DNA from: Acanthococcus lagerstroemiae
Lineage: Eukaryota > Arthropoda > Insecta > Hemiptera > Eriococcidae
Assembly (NCBI GenBank): GCA_031841125.1
Contig: CM063106.1
Location: 72,218,101 to 72,282,100, forward strand
DNA length: 64,000 nt
Direction: 5' to 3'
Below the pieces are notes generated by a model. It was not told where the DNA came from. It saw only the letters and a program-made list of their open reading frames with translations, and made no database searches. The translations under genes and the position numbers were made by a program. Below are positions 1 to 10,794 of this stretch, in pieces (the stretch's first letter is position 1; each line of letters starts with the position of its first letter).

Positions 1-119
1 ATATTGTGAACTGAAAGAAATATTTAAAGGGAAACAACGCAAAAAACAAACTCTCTAATCTGGGAAAGCTGCGTCCACTCAGTACTTACATATGGTACCT
101 AGACATGGTCCCCAAAAAA

Positions 120-510
120 AGACGTACAAAGACTACAGAACACACAAAGTACAATGGAAGGGAGCATGCTAGGAATTAAGAAACAAGAAAAAGCAACAAA
201 CAAAACAACTAGACAAAAAACTAGGTTAAAGGACATAGGATACTTGATAAATAGACTAAATTAGAAGTATGGGGGACATGTGGCCAGATACAAAACAGAG
301 AGATGGGAGAAGAAAGTCGAAGAATGGTATGGGGCCAAAATATCACAAGGGAGACCCCAACCATATCAAGGGACTAGTTCACAAAGCACCAAGGACCATT
401 CTGGAGGAGAATGACGGCGGATCGATAGACCTGGGCAACTATCCTGGACTTAGCGAGTACAGGAAAGGGAGCCCCCTCCCTTCTTTTACCACAGAATTAT
501 AGTATTAAGA
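120..510 (+). pseudogene. LINE C-terminal fragment, decayed (RTE-like endonuclease/RT type)
   Basis: This is the tail of a non-LTR retrotransposon polyprotein with frame breaks. Reading from about position 231, the frame gives the C-terminal signature GGHVARYKTERWEKKVEEWY followed by a GRP motif, with a stop (tag) just before it where the family normally has Trp. A second frame then reads TADR-stop-TWATIL, like the A.DR..W block near the end of such LINEs. The reverse transcriptase and endonuclease domains are missing, so the copy is dead. Family assignment is from remembered motif patterns; the clade is an inference. Confidence 0.6.
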
Positions 511-1050
511 AAATTATATATTGACCCGCTAATAATTGAAAAAAATTGTAGGTGTTTCTTTTGCTTTTTGCTACTCATTTTTAGACTGTCAGTCAGTTTT
601 AAGAAGTAATTCAATTTGAACTTTTCAACTGTTTTGGACTGTTCATTAGGTCCGAGTGGTCGGCCAATTTACCAGCAATAGGCGATTTGTCAGTTTTGAC
701 CTGTTTATCAGATTTCGAATTAGACCTAGTTTTAGGCTGTATATCAACTTCGGGTTGTGTGTCTGTCTTGAACTGGTCATGAGTTCTCACGTTCCCAGTT
801 GGTGAATATAAAAATTTTGAGTTTATGCCTTTTACAGTTATGGAATGAGTAACGACCATATTTTCAAGACTAGTGCTCTTCGATTTCTGAGCTTTTAATT
901 GGACTTCAAACTGGCTCGATATCGACCATCTTTTAGTGACTGTTGGTCATCTAATATTACGATAAAGCAGATCACTGTTCGTCATTCAGAAGTAGTCCGC
1001 AACTAGATGAAACAAGGTCGATAAGTTTTAAACCATCACGAACGTCTATC
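511..1050. other. Unrecognised AT-rich stretch with degenerate short motifs
   Basis: No gene was recognised. From about 590 to 960 the sequence carries loosely repeated words such as gactg, gtcagtttt and gaccat, in the style of a worn short-period repeat. The longer open frame on the minus strand here is low in complexity and is not supported as coding. Confidence 0.3.
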
Positions 1051-1125
1051 GGGGGTCTGGCTGGCCGAGTGGATAGCGCACTGGTCTCGGAATCCGGAGG
1101 TCCCGGGTTCGAGCCCACGTAACAA
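1051..1125 (+). repeat. tRNA-like SINE head or tRNA pseudogene
   Basis: An A box (tggccgagtgg, 1062-1072) and a B box (ggttcgagccc, 1106-1116) sit at canonical tRNA spacing. With T8 at 1062, the anticodon position holds CGG (1088-1090) and T54 falls at 1108. The T-stem pairs poorly and there is no 3' acceptor strand to pair with the 5' one, so a working tRNA is unlikely. The most probable reading is the polymerase III promoter head of a tRNA-derived SINE, with the body perhaps running on to about 1250. The A box looks Ser/Leu-like while the anticodon and B-box side look Pro-like. Confidence 0.6.
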
Positions 1126-1735
1126 CTCGCTACATTTCGACATAGGCCATTTTTCGGCAAGAAGAGAAGAGAGCTAAGACAGCCCTAACAGCCTCCCCGA
1201 TATCTCTGAGGAATAATGCTTGAAAGAGTGAATTCCAGGGCTCGGGTTGAGAGTAAAAATTAGAAAAGAGAATCATGAACGTCTATTAGCTTTTTCAGGG
1301 TGGGCCCGAGCTGAGTCCTAAACCCTGTTTTTTAGCCGAATTGACTCCCGCAGTTTTGCGGAGGCTAATTAATATGCACGTCCGAATATAGTCACAGGGG
1401 TTAAGGGATTTCTAGACATCAGTGTCCGAGTTGAGTTCCAAGAGTTGCAAAGGCTAAAGCATGCACGTCTAAATTGAGTCTCCGAGTTGACAGCTCCCAG
1501 TTCTCTTTTTCATTGTCTTTTTCAAGACTAAACTAGGTCGCTATTGAGGATAAAAATGCGGAAATTTTTAGACCATCAATGGGGGTCTATTTTACAACTT
1601 TTTCATCGGTCTATTTCCGGACGATCTGATTCAACGGCCAAGGACCAGCAAAAATCTTAGCTATTTTTGCGTACAAACCAACAACCATAGTTGTTGCCTG
1701 TGCCTATTTCCAGATTTCGAAGCAAGTAATCTTAG
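1126..1735. other. Possible SINE body, then low-information sequence
   Basis: The first 120 or so bases after the tRNA-like head could be SINE body. From about 1280 to 1650 a word like 'gggtctat...ttttagacc' and a sentence around 'ccgagttgag' recur in diverged form, suggesting an old duplicated segment. No gene was recognised. Confidence 0.3.
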
Positions 1736-2430
1736 GTGCTTTTCTCCTCCCAGACAATGTGGACGCTCGATCTATTCGACGAATTAGCCCATTCCATTCG
1801 CCTTTCTTTGGGTACCCCGGGTCGCTTTTCACGCAGTCAATCTAAAGAGCCCATTTTCCGGCGAAAGAAGGTAATAAAAGTGCGCAAAAGAGGTTTCTCG
1901 TCGCATCACTCATCGGCGACCATCGAAGGCGTCAGATTCGTCGCATCGAAATTATTATCCGGCGCGACTATGTATCTTATTGTCAAGTGTACGGCCACGA
2001 GGGCATCTAATCCGGGCACGAAACGCAGTCTATTCGGATTTATTTATCGGCGACACGATATGCTTATTTCGCATCTCTCCCTAATGCATTCGCAACACGA
2101 AAAGGGACGTTCTCGGAGACGTCTTCCCTCCACTCCGGCGAGGGAGGCTCGCGAATCCGGGAATCTCGATATCGCATCGCCGCGGCATGGCGCCCATTTA
2201 GCGGCTAATGAATGGAATGCGTAACCGGGATTGCGGGAAACGAAGCGTTTCGCGGTTTCTCGACGTCTAAAGAAGCGTTAGATCGTTTAAATTGTTTCGC
2301 TCGAAATGAATCGAAATTTGGTGAAAGATGGGAACCGCCGAATCGTTCGAAGTGTTATAGCTTTATCGTTTTACGACGTATTTTGCGTACAAAATGTATT
2401 GGTCATCCACGTTTGACCAAATTAATCTGA
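1736..2430 (+). other. CpG-retaining non-repetitive island, possibly exonic or conserved non-coding
   Basis: This stretch differs from its surroundings. It keeps many TCG/CGA words, has moderate GC and no homopolymers, and carries an open frame of 162 codons (1736-2224) followed by another of 72 codons (2212-2430). A pyrimidine-rich AG (ttttctcctcccag, ending at 1754) and a possible donor (aag|gtaata, near 1870) could bracket an exon. The translations match no family I know. A conserved regulatory element or non-coding exon is equally possible. Confidence 0.25.
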
Positions 2431-2975
2431 CGTAAGTGTCTGATACGCGGTTGGAAGAGTAAGAGTGATATTGGCACGCGAAGCAAAACAGATAATTACG
2501 CGAAAAATATACCATTTTCCAGCGAACTGAAAGTGCTACACTCTATTATAAAAGATGGATGCGAAAATAAGTTGATTGAAGGGACAGTAATTGAAATTCA
2601 CGACATATAATTTAGGTGGACTGCAAAAGAAAAATATAAACGCGATAATACAGGCAAGAAACGCGAAATAAAAAATGTAAAAATAATATCGAAAACGTGA
2701 ATACGTGTAAAGGAACATTTATCGAGTTAAAAGTGCTCTTTTGGCTTTCACGGGACGACTGCGTTTCCGTTTTTGTTCCAACGGGGTTTGTTTAGACGCT
2801 GAAGGCATTTCAAGGGGCTGCAGTCGTATCCGCATGCCTACCCGTTGAGGAATTTTGTCACATAGTTGTCACCTCTCGCGAATCTTATCCAGACGCTCTG
2901 GATGGAAACAGTTGTCACTCGACACACGGTTATCATTCTATTAGAAACAGGTTTTCTACTGCCCTTTCGTTAATC
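2431..2975. other. No gene recognised
   Basis: AT-rich sequence with no recognisable coding or repeat structure apart from two early, poor copies of the gttgtcac word (near 2866 and 2912) that lead into the minisatellite. Confidence 0.3.
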
Positions 2976-3540
2976 GGTTGTCACTTTATTGGTACTCATT
3001 TTTCTGGTTGATGTTGTCACACTGTTGTCACTCTATTGGTACTCAATTTCCTGGTGAATTTTGTCATGCGGTTGTCACTCCAATGTCACTCATTTTTCTG
3101 GGGGATTTTGTCACTCTGTTGCCACTCTACTGGTACTCAATTTCCTGATGAATTTGTCAGTCGGTTGTCACTCTGTTGGTACTCATTTTTCTGGTGGATT
3201 TTGTCAGTCGGTGGTCACTCTATTGGTATTCATTTTTCTGGTGGATTCTGTCACTCTGTTGTCACTTTATTTGTACTCAATTTCCTAGCGGATTTTGTCA
3301 CTCGGTTGTCACTTTATTGGTACTCATTTTTCTGGTGGATGTTGTCACTATATTGGTACTAAATTTCCAGGTGGTGGATTTTGCCACTCTGTTGTCACTC
3401 TATTGGTACTCAATTTCCTGGTGAATTTGTCAGTTGGTTGTCACTCCATTGGTACTCATTTTTCTGGTGGATTCTGTCACTCTGCTGTCACACCATTAGT
3501 ACTCATTTTTCTGGTGGATTTTTCATTCTGTTTTCTCAAG
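2976..3540 (+). repeat. 47-bp minisatellite, about 12 units
   Basis: Tandem array with the unit theme 'gttgtcactctattggtact' then 'catttttctggtggatttt'. The ggtactca word recurs near 2991, 3039, 3131, 3178, 3225, 3273, 3319, 3405, 3451 and 3499, mostly 46-48 bp apart. Two subtypes, ending 'tcatttttctggtgg' and 'tcaatttcctggtga', alternate irregularly, which suggests a former higher-order unit of two. All three forward frames stay open over long spans because stops are rare in the unit, so the open frames here are not evidence of coding. Confidence 0.9.
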
Positions 3541-3763
3541 ATTTTTTACCAGAGGTAATATCTCGTTCACTGAACTAAAAATAACGTGCTAGGACTATAG
3601 CGTGACGTTCAATTGAAATCTTGCTGTGAGTTTTTGTTTTATCGGGCTTTTGCTTCGTGTTTGAACATGTTTTTTTCGCGTGCTATTCTTAATATTTCCC
3701 CGATGATATTAAGAAAAAATGACGGTGGCAGCGAAACGCAAATAGGAACTCATGTTCTTATAC

Positions 3764-3925
3764 CAATGGCGTAGCAGCCTAGTGTTTGAGAGGAAATGAG
3801 TCTAGTATTGACCAAAAGGGGAAGAGTTTTAGAGGAGGTGCTAAAGTTTGAAAAACTACTATTTGGCGAACTCGCAAAGGGGGTCCCAACCCTTTCGACC
3901 CCTCCCCGTCCAGTTGGTGCTAATG
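3764..3925 (+). mobile_element. hAT-like MITE remnant, related to 33525-33673
   Basis: Shares a run of matching phrases with the copy at 33525-33673: 'ggaggtgctaaagtt', 'aaactactatttggcgaa' and 'tcgcaaagggggtc', then a ccctttcgacccctccc end. The left end, caatggcgtagcagcc, resembles the cagtggcgtagccag terminus of that family. The right terminus is decayed and no target duplication was found. Confidence 0.5.
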
Positions 3926-4943
3926 TGTGTTTCACTGATCTGAAGGAGACGAGACTCTAGATGGGTGTTTCTGAAGGACAAGGAATCTGCCTCTTAGAAA
4001 AGTGTTTTTTGCAAACTTTGAATACGAGCTCCCATAGAAAACACATAGTAAGCGGCTTGAGAAAAAAAAATTAACCAAGAATTTAGCACGAGTAATTGCT
4101 TAGACTGGTCTGCCGATTACAGGGGGCCGGAGGATCTGCCCCAGCTACTTCTCCCCTAAAAAAGACAAACACGCTATAACATTTTAACAATGTTATGATT
4201 TTTTCGGATAGTTTTTGGCATAAAAGAAATTTAATTCAATTATACAAATAGGATATCTATATGGATGAACGTATCGACAATTAAGTCTGAACTATGTCAC
4301 GGGTTTTTTATTCCTTTTTTTTTTTTCCAAGTTTTTCAAGGAGTGACAAGCTTTAGTGAGAGAGTGCAAGATTTTTAATAAAGCTAGAACTTCTTTCCAA
4401 GACTTATAACCCCAGCCAACGCGGAAGGGAATGCCCCTCATTCAAAAAAATTCGACTTCCAGAACAAGAATTTTGGCCCTCGGAAAAATCAAGTACTTGG
4501 TCGGTGGATTTATTTTTTTTTTTTGCCATGGGAATTTTGTTACATTCCAAAGTTATTTACTAACAGTTTGGGACAGACAGAAAATTTTCGTGGAACGAAA
4601 TTAGTGAAGTTTTCGTCCGGAGTTTTTGAGTTTAAACATTCTTCTCTCCCCTCTCCCCAAAGAAGATGGCTAATAGCTGAAGATTTCAGCCTTAAAATTC
4701 TGTTTCTAGCTTCCAGATTATATTTGGTTACTCAAAAAATGGATTTTGTTGTATCTTAGAGTTATTTACTGAAAGTTTAGGACCTTCTATTTCTAGCTTC
4801 TAGCTCACGCTTAAAGTTACTCAAAATTCAAATGCTGTCAACTTACAGCTTAAAGCTTTTTACCCGTACAACATTCTCTTCTGTTTTTTCAATAAAAGCT
4901 AACTGATAAGTGTGACAGGCTGCCTTTGTGTGAGGCGCTTTAC
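3926..4943. other. No gene recognised
   Basis: AT-rich sequence with t-runs near 4310 and 4511. A G/C-rich patch around 4118-4160 resembles transposon-end sequence but has no partner. The 78-codon open frame at 4523-4759 is low in complexity. Confidence 0.3.
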
Positions 4944-5206
4944 AGGAGGTGAGGGGTGAAGGAAGGAAGCGCGTCCGGCTGTGATGCACCCGAATTCCAG
5001 GTTAATGTTGGCGGAGCGTTACCTCAATCAGTAGGGTGTCCCATATGGCCCGGGCAGGACAGCGCGAATCCGAAATGGAGAAACGAAATGGAGGCCCAGG
5101 CCAGCCTCAAAACTTCCCTCTGGTCACTGATGTGATACTCGAAAGGGTAGTTTCCGGGGCCACGGGTGCGGAGTGCCAATTTGGCATGCGTGCACCGCCG
5201 TACGCT
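4944..5206 (+). repeat. 3' end of R1-like LINE (copy D)
   Basis: Homologous to the 3' untranslated part of the LINE at 39848-40764. Shared order: the 'aggtgaggggtgaag' start, 'agcgcgtccggc', 'aatggaggcccaggcc', 'ccctctggtcactga', 'gatactcgaaagggtagtt', and the terminal 'ttggcatgcgtgca' block. Only the 3' UTR is present, so this is a strongly 5'-truncated and diverged copy. No clear target duplication was found. Confidence 0.75.
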
Positions 5207-5959
5207 TCATCAATAATCCTTAGATAACCACCTTGAAAATATTTTTGTCTATTTATAGTGCCACCCAACAGCCAAATAGCCAATTATATGTTTCCATGAG
5301 CTACTCTTCGAAGAAGAAACAGAACCTTTAGAATTATCCCAGTAAATTTTTAACGATAATCAATTTTTTTCTGATTTAAATTTAAAAGTGCCCCCCCCCC
5401 CCACCAGAAAAGTGCAGATCGGGACCACAGGAGGGTATCTCAATTTTAACCAATAGAGGGAAATATTTGGAAACGACAAGTGAAGAAAAAAAATCGACAC
5501 GTCTTAGATTTTGCCAACTGAGGGACAATTTTTTGGCACCGCCGGCAATAAGGGCTATGTACTGTATAATTTAGGAGATTATGGGAGGTGTAAGATGTTG
5601 AGACGGGTGAAGACGAAGAGCATAGACTGAATGTATGGGATCGAGCGCATACGAGGTCAGATAAGGAGATAGGGAGTTTTAGTAGGTTACAGAGGATCGG
5701 AAGCCGGGCAGGAGAGGAGTATGTGGGACACGGTGAATGGGTTTTCGGAGTGACAGAGGAAACATGTAGGGGACTTCAAGCTCGACAGAAGAAAGGAGTG
5801 GGTCAACCTGATACGGCTTATTTTCAGGCTAGTCGAAATAGATTCAATTCTGCGAGAGGGAGATAAATTAGCAAGGAGGACAGGACTGATGGTTTAATAT
5901 GAAAGAGCTTTGAGGGCTTGTCAGGTTCACCAACTGGCCAAAACGTATGGAAAGAAGTC
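5207..5959. other. No gene recognised; contains a C12 tract
   Basis: AT-rich sequence with a run of 12 C at about 5391-5402, followed by purine-rich sequence. No domain or repeat family was recognised. Confidence 0.3.
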
Positions 5960-7060
5960 CTCACCTCAGTGCATCCCAGAATGAGACTTTTCAGGACTTT
6001 CTTAATACTCTTCCAGCCATCGGGCATGTTTAAGATTCTCCCATACTTGTTTAAAACTCTTTTAAACTTTTTTCAGATTCATGCAAACAGATTTCCAACT
6101 TTTCAAGATCCTTCCAAATGTGTTTTAGAATCTTAAAAATTTTCCACTATGTTTCACATTCATTGATCCTTTCGGATGCATTTATAATTATTCCAGATTT
6201 AAATGGAATTTTTGCAGACGTTTTTCAGATTGATTTACTTCAGACTCTTAGAAACGATCAAATGTTGTTTTAGATTTCAGATCTGTTTATAATTCTTCGA
6301 GGCTCTTCAAGGCTTTTCTAATCTTATTTAAGACTCCTTCATACATGTTTCAGATTAACTTAAATGCACGTCCAGACTCGTTTAAGACTGCTCCAGACTT
6401 GTTCCTGTTCTTCTAAAATATCTCCATAATTGTGCAAAACTTTTCATGAGTTTATTTTAAGACACTTCAAGACTTATTTGAGTGTCTGATGAGCCTGAAG
6501 AGTCTTCAGAATACCAGAAAACGTCTAGGAAATTTTGAAGCGTCTTAAAGAACCCTTGAAGAGTCAAGCGTCTTGACACTGAAAAGGTTTCAAAAAATTT
6601 CAAATAGTCGTCCGGAAGTATCATACAGACAGTCTACAAGCCTAGAAGAGTCTCAAAAGAATCAAAAACACGACTGTCGAAGTTTTACGAAAATTTTAGA
6701 GATTTGAACAAATTAAAAAAAACATATAGAGTCTGGAAGGAACTAAATTCGTCCGGATGAATCTTAAAAGGTCTCATCTCATCAAGTATTGAAGAGTCTC
6801 CAACAGAACTGAACAACTATTAAGAAAGTCTAAAGCAAACTGTAAAGAGTCCCATCTAGGTATGTCTTCAAAAGTTTTAATAAAGTTGGAACAGATTTTA
6901 AGCAAGTCTAAAAGAGTCTTAAAGGCTGAAGTTGGAACAGACCTTAAACAAGTTTAACGGAGTCTTAAAGAAGTCTTAGCAAGCGCTCAAGCAGGCCTGG
7001 AAAAACTTAAACGAGTGCGAAAGAGTGTAGAAGAGTGTTCCAGGAGAAGGGCTTCATGAG
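5960..7060. repeat. Diverged short-period array with GACTCTT / AAGTCTTAAAG theme
   Basis: About 1.1 kb dominated by variants of 'cagactcttttaagact' in the first half and by their complement-like forms ('agagtcttaaag', 'gagtctaaaag') in the second half, with the switch near 6490. The words are too diverged to fix a unit by eye. The strand switch means the two halves could pair as a loose inverted repeat. Confidence 0.55.
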
Positions 7061-7116
7061 AGACATTAAGAACCGATAAGAGGAAAGATGAAAGAGAGGG
7101 TATATGAGAGTTTCCT

Positions 7117-8083
7117 CTCCAACTGTTAGCATTTTATATGCTTCTACTACTGGGTATACTCGAGCGAAAAGCGTAATGCTCCCCCATAACGTCCCCCCCC
7201 CCCGATATGAATTCAGTGGTTGGCATTTCCATGGAAATTTACTCTTAGCATTTTATATGCTTTTACTAGTGGGTATTCTTGAGCGAAAAGCGTAACGTTC
7301 CCCCATAACGGTTCGCCGACACACTCCCCCGATATGAATTCAGTGGTTGACATTTTCATGGAAATTTATTTTAGCATTTTAAATCCTTTCATTAGGTGAA
7401 AATAATACCTAATAAGGGGGGGGGGAGACAAATGGGCAAAGAGAATAGAGGAATGGACCCCCTGGGACAAGCAAAGGAAACGCGGCAGACCCCCCACAAG
7501 ATGGAGAAATCTTATGCGTAAAAATTTCGGCACATTATGGACAAGAACAGCGATAAACAGGGGCATTTGGAAACGTGCGGTGCAGGCCTATACCTGGTCA
7601 CGGGTGGACAGGTGGGGTTAGCGACTGACCAGAAGATAGATTCGTTTAATGTATAGCTAATCCGCTGTAAACGCCCCCCCCCCCGTCGGGCAAAAATAAA
7701 ATAAAATAAAATAAATGCTTTTATTACTGGGTACACTTGAGTGAAAACCGTAAGGCTCCCCCGCAATACTCCTCCAACACGAATTCAGTGGCTGACATTT
7801 ACAATCTGCAGCTGTGTTGCTGTGCGGGACTGCAGTCTACAGCCGTGTTGTTAACAGAAATGTCCATGCCCCCGACACGAAGCCAGCTCGTATGATTTAG
7901 CTCTTCATGGTGACAATTCAGTTCAGTGGTTGACATTTCCACGGACTTTTTTTTCAGCGATCTTAACCTTGATCTTTGCTGCACCCTGCGCGATTACAGT
8001 CTGCAGCCGTGTTGTTAGTAGAAATTTCCATGGAAATTTTTATTTTTATTAGGGCACGAAAGCATATAAAATGTCACACTAGG
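7117..8083 (+). repeat. Tandem composite of a TATATGCTTTTACTA repeat family
   Basis: Several units begin 'tagcattttatatgctt', continue 'ctactgggtatac', 'gagcgaaaagcgtaa', a CCCCC-rich block and 'gaattcagtggttg', and end at 'catggaaattta'. Units start near 7117 and 7243; a third was split by the LINE at 7395-7711 and resumes at 7712; further partial units run to about 8083, where the inverse end 'gcatataaaatg' appears. An independent single copy on the opposite strand lies at 32958-33193 and a fragment at 56130-56205. Ends and middle suggest a non-autonomous DNA element that was tandemly duplicated. Confidence 0.7.
7395..7711 (+). mobile_element. 5'-truncated LINE with AAAAT tail, nested in composite repeat
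   Basis: The plus strand encodes a LINE C-terminal block: RQTPHKMEKS is followed, one frame over, by the KNFGTLWTRTAINRGIWKRA and VQAYTWSRVDRWG segments ending in a stop at 7621. This matches the A..R..W....AY pattern at the end of RTE-like LINEs. The 3' end carries a run of five aaaat-type units. Flanks 'taaatcctttcatta' (7380-7394) and 'taaatgcttttatta' (7712-7726) match at 13 of 15 positions and read as the target-site duplication. The host repeat resumes exactly after it, so insertion into that repeat is clear. Confidence 0.75.
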
Positions 8084-9709
8084 TATCTCTGTAGGAGACA
8101 CGCATTCGTATTTCTTCCAGCCATGGGTATACTTGAGTGAAAACCGTTCCCCCGACACGAATCCAGTGGCTGAATTTTGTTAGTAAATCTGGCAACACTA
8201 TCTTCAGTAGGCAAAACTGGATCTGCAGTTGGCAAAACTTGGAAAGTGTTGATCTTGTTCCATTTATGTTTGTTGATTGTACACATTTCGGTCGGTTGGA
8301 AAAAAAATTTATGTGTTTAATCAAAAAATTAGGATCCCTCCTCACCAGAAAAAGTTGTTTCGACATGTTCTTCGTCTCAGTTGAGGTTGCGAGCTTGGAA
8401 AATTCTAACTAATTTTCAAATTTATCCGAATTTTCAACTCCTAGAGCGAAACCTAAATATTATTAACCGTCGATGAAATTTCGCGTACATTATTTTCTCC
8501 TGAACATGAAACGGTCTGGTTCTACCTCATCATCAAAATTCAATTTCCTTTTCTTTTCGTTGCACTTTTAGTAGTAAGAAGTAGGTAATTATCGCTGTAT
8601 CTTGGGACGTATTCAAGTGACTTTTCACGTAAAAGTGGAGAAGGATTCTAAAATTTTCCAAAATATCAAACTGGCATCAGACAAAATGTTGAGAAAAACC
8701 AAAAAAATAAAAAGTAAAATCTAATATATTTTCTCTCGGGAAGGGGTATTTCTTCTTACCCCCTTACTTGACAATTGTTTCTGCTGATCAGGGTAAAATT
8801 ACCAGCCTATCCAGAAGCGTTAATAACGCTACCTATACTTTTGTTGTAACTTATACAAGGGGTATGCCGTAAAAACACGGTTGATGGTGTATTTTTTCCT
8901 TGTTTTTTTGTTTTTACTGATTGGAATCAGAAGCCAGCGAAAAGGTCTCAAAATTTGGAAATTAGGGCAGATGATTTTTCAAGTGAAGCCGATTGTTAAA
9001 CCATCGGACCCGTATAGCCACGGGGATCAGGTCAAATATTGAAATTGTCCCCTCCCTCCCCCCGTCCTTACAGCAAAAATAACAAAATCTTTTTCGCCAT
9101 GAAATTCGAAATGTTTCGAATAAATGATCACGCTGCTAACGTTTAGACAACATATTTTACGACATCGTAGGAAATAATTACGTAATAAGTCCGGAGACGC
9201 ACTAGTAAAACGAAATTATCTAATGTTTTATGAATGAGGGACCAAGCCAGAACAAAGGTACGAGGAAGCAGTGACCTTCCTTCACAACTCATCATTCAAA
9301 TCAATCGGTGAAATTGAGAAAGCAGACTTTTTTTTCCTAGTCAACTGAAAACTGTTGCAAGTTTTTGTCAGCATTTTTGCCACTTACCCCCATTCCACCC
9401 ATCCTAAATATGTTGCCCTTTTGAGGGACACCTGCAGTAGTGTAAACAGGAAGTTCTCGAAGAGGATCGTAGGCGAAACTATAATTCGTGAGTGGGACAA
9501 GCGAAAATTCTCTTTTTTCAACGATTTCAGCAGGAAGAATGGTTAATTTTCAAATTTTTTCCATTCTCTGGTCCCATATTTCCATCTTGCCTCTTTATGA
9601 CACCTGACTATACTGAAATCGAATTTTCTTTACATACCCATACGAATGAAAAGCAAATTGTATTTACCGATATCGTAGGTATTCATGCGAGTATAGCTGA
9701 TTCGAGTTA
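8084..9709. other. No gene recognised
   Basis: AT-rich intergenic-type sequence. Short open frames overlap on both strands near 8074-8412, none with a recognisable domain. No repeat family seen elsewhere in the window was found here. Confidence 0.3.
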
Positions 9710-10159
9710 ATCCACTACAAACGATATTTCACACAACTTGCGAATCGGAACATATTGAATAAACTACACCGAAAAATGCGAAAAAAAACGGTCTTCACTG
9801 TACGATTGAAATTTACGTTTAATTGCCATTTGGTATCCGAGAAACGGCGCACACATTTTCGAAATTACGTGAACTGTAACGAATTTGAGACGCGGTTGAC
9901 GACATTCCGACGCACTAACGCAATGTAAACTACGAAGAGTCACGTGGGACGCTTTTCAAAAGACCGCCGCTTTACTGTTTTCCACCGGAGACTGTCTTTT
10001 GCGTCTGCGTTGCCGTCGTCCACTCTGACAAATCGTTCCCGCAATTACCCAGTTAATTATGTTCGAATTTAATTCACATTCGGTATAATCGAACGATCGA
10101 CAAGGAGACATTAATCCGTCGATCAGTGTGCTCTGGTATACGTGAAGTCCGGAGCAGAG
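9710..10159. other. Non-repetitive CpG-retaining stretch
   Basis: Rich in tcg, cga and acg words and free of homopolymers, similar in texture to 1736-2430. A 73-codon minus-strand frame (9956-10177) has no recognisable domain. A conserved non-coding element is possible; no direct evidence. Confidence 0.2.
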
Positions 10160-10410
10160 GTTCGGAACGACGGACATTTTTTTGTCGCTTCACTCCGGGC
10201 TCCGAAAATTTATCACTCCGGCTCCGGAGCGTCAAAATGATCCGCTCCGAACCCTATCCACTGAGCTAGATTTCAAGCCTCGGAGCGATTTTCGGAGGGA
10301 CAGAAATTTCCTGTCACTCCGCTCCGGGCTATAAAACTTTTGTCACTTCACTCCGAGCGACAAAAATGATCCGCTTCGGGGCTTCGTCGCTCTACTCCGA
10401 ACCCTTGGTC
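10160..10410. repeat. CTCCGG-rich element with inverted ends
   Basis: Left end 'gaggttcggaacgacg' and right end 'cgtcgctctactccgaaccc' are imperfect inverted copies. Inside, phrases such as 'cactccgggct', 'gcgacaaaaatgatccgct' and 'gctccgaaccct' occur twice. This may be two worn copies of a small TIR element. No target duplication was identified. A similar GGAGCCGGAGTC texture recurs at 54240-54600. Confidence 0.4.
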
Positions 10411-10794
10411 AGGAAAGCGAAATGAAAACTCATGTGGCAATCCATCTTTTCAACGCGGTTAATCAAAACACGAGGGGCAAGAATAACGTCCAGCAAGCAC
10501 TGATGTTAATAAGTTTGCCTACATGTACGTTCGCCGGCGCTGTTACTAGATTTTCTGCTCTCCTCGAGTGCAGTAACTGAGAACTGCAGCTCTGTAATCA
10601 GTACGTGAGTAACCAACGATGAAAAATCTATTTCTCTGCATCATTACCAAAATAAATCGCAATCGTGAGAAGCCCCACTTTTCCCCCATTTTATATAACA
10701 TCGTTTAATACTCACATAAGTAGAAGGGGGACTGGAACCGATGTTTTGAGATAGCCAATAAACGTACACCAGCACGATAGACAGCAAGGCCGCA

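Noticed and set aside
1051..1125. Functional tRNA gene
   Set aside because: A and B boxes are good, but the acceptor stem has no 3' partner and the T-stem is mismatched; a SINE head fits better.
2976..3540. Possible CRISPR-like array
   Set aside because: Units are contiguous and diverged with no unique spacers, and the context is eukaryotic.
2976..3578. Overlapping plus-strand open frames of 65-108 codons
   Set aside because: All derive from the 47-bp minisatellite; every frame gives the same repetitive peptide pattern, so they are not genes.
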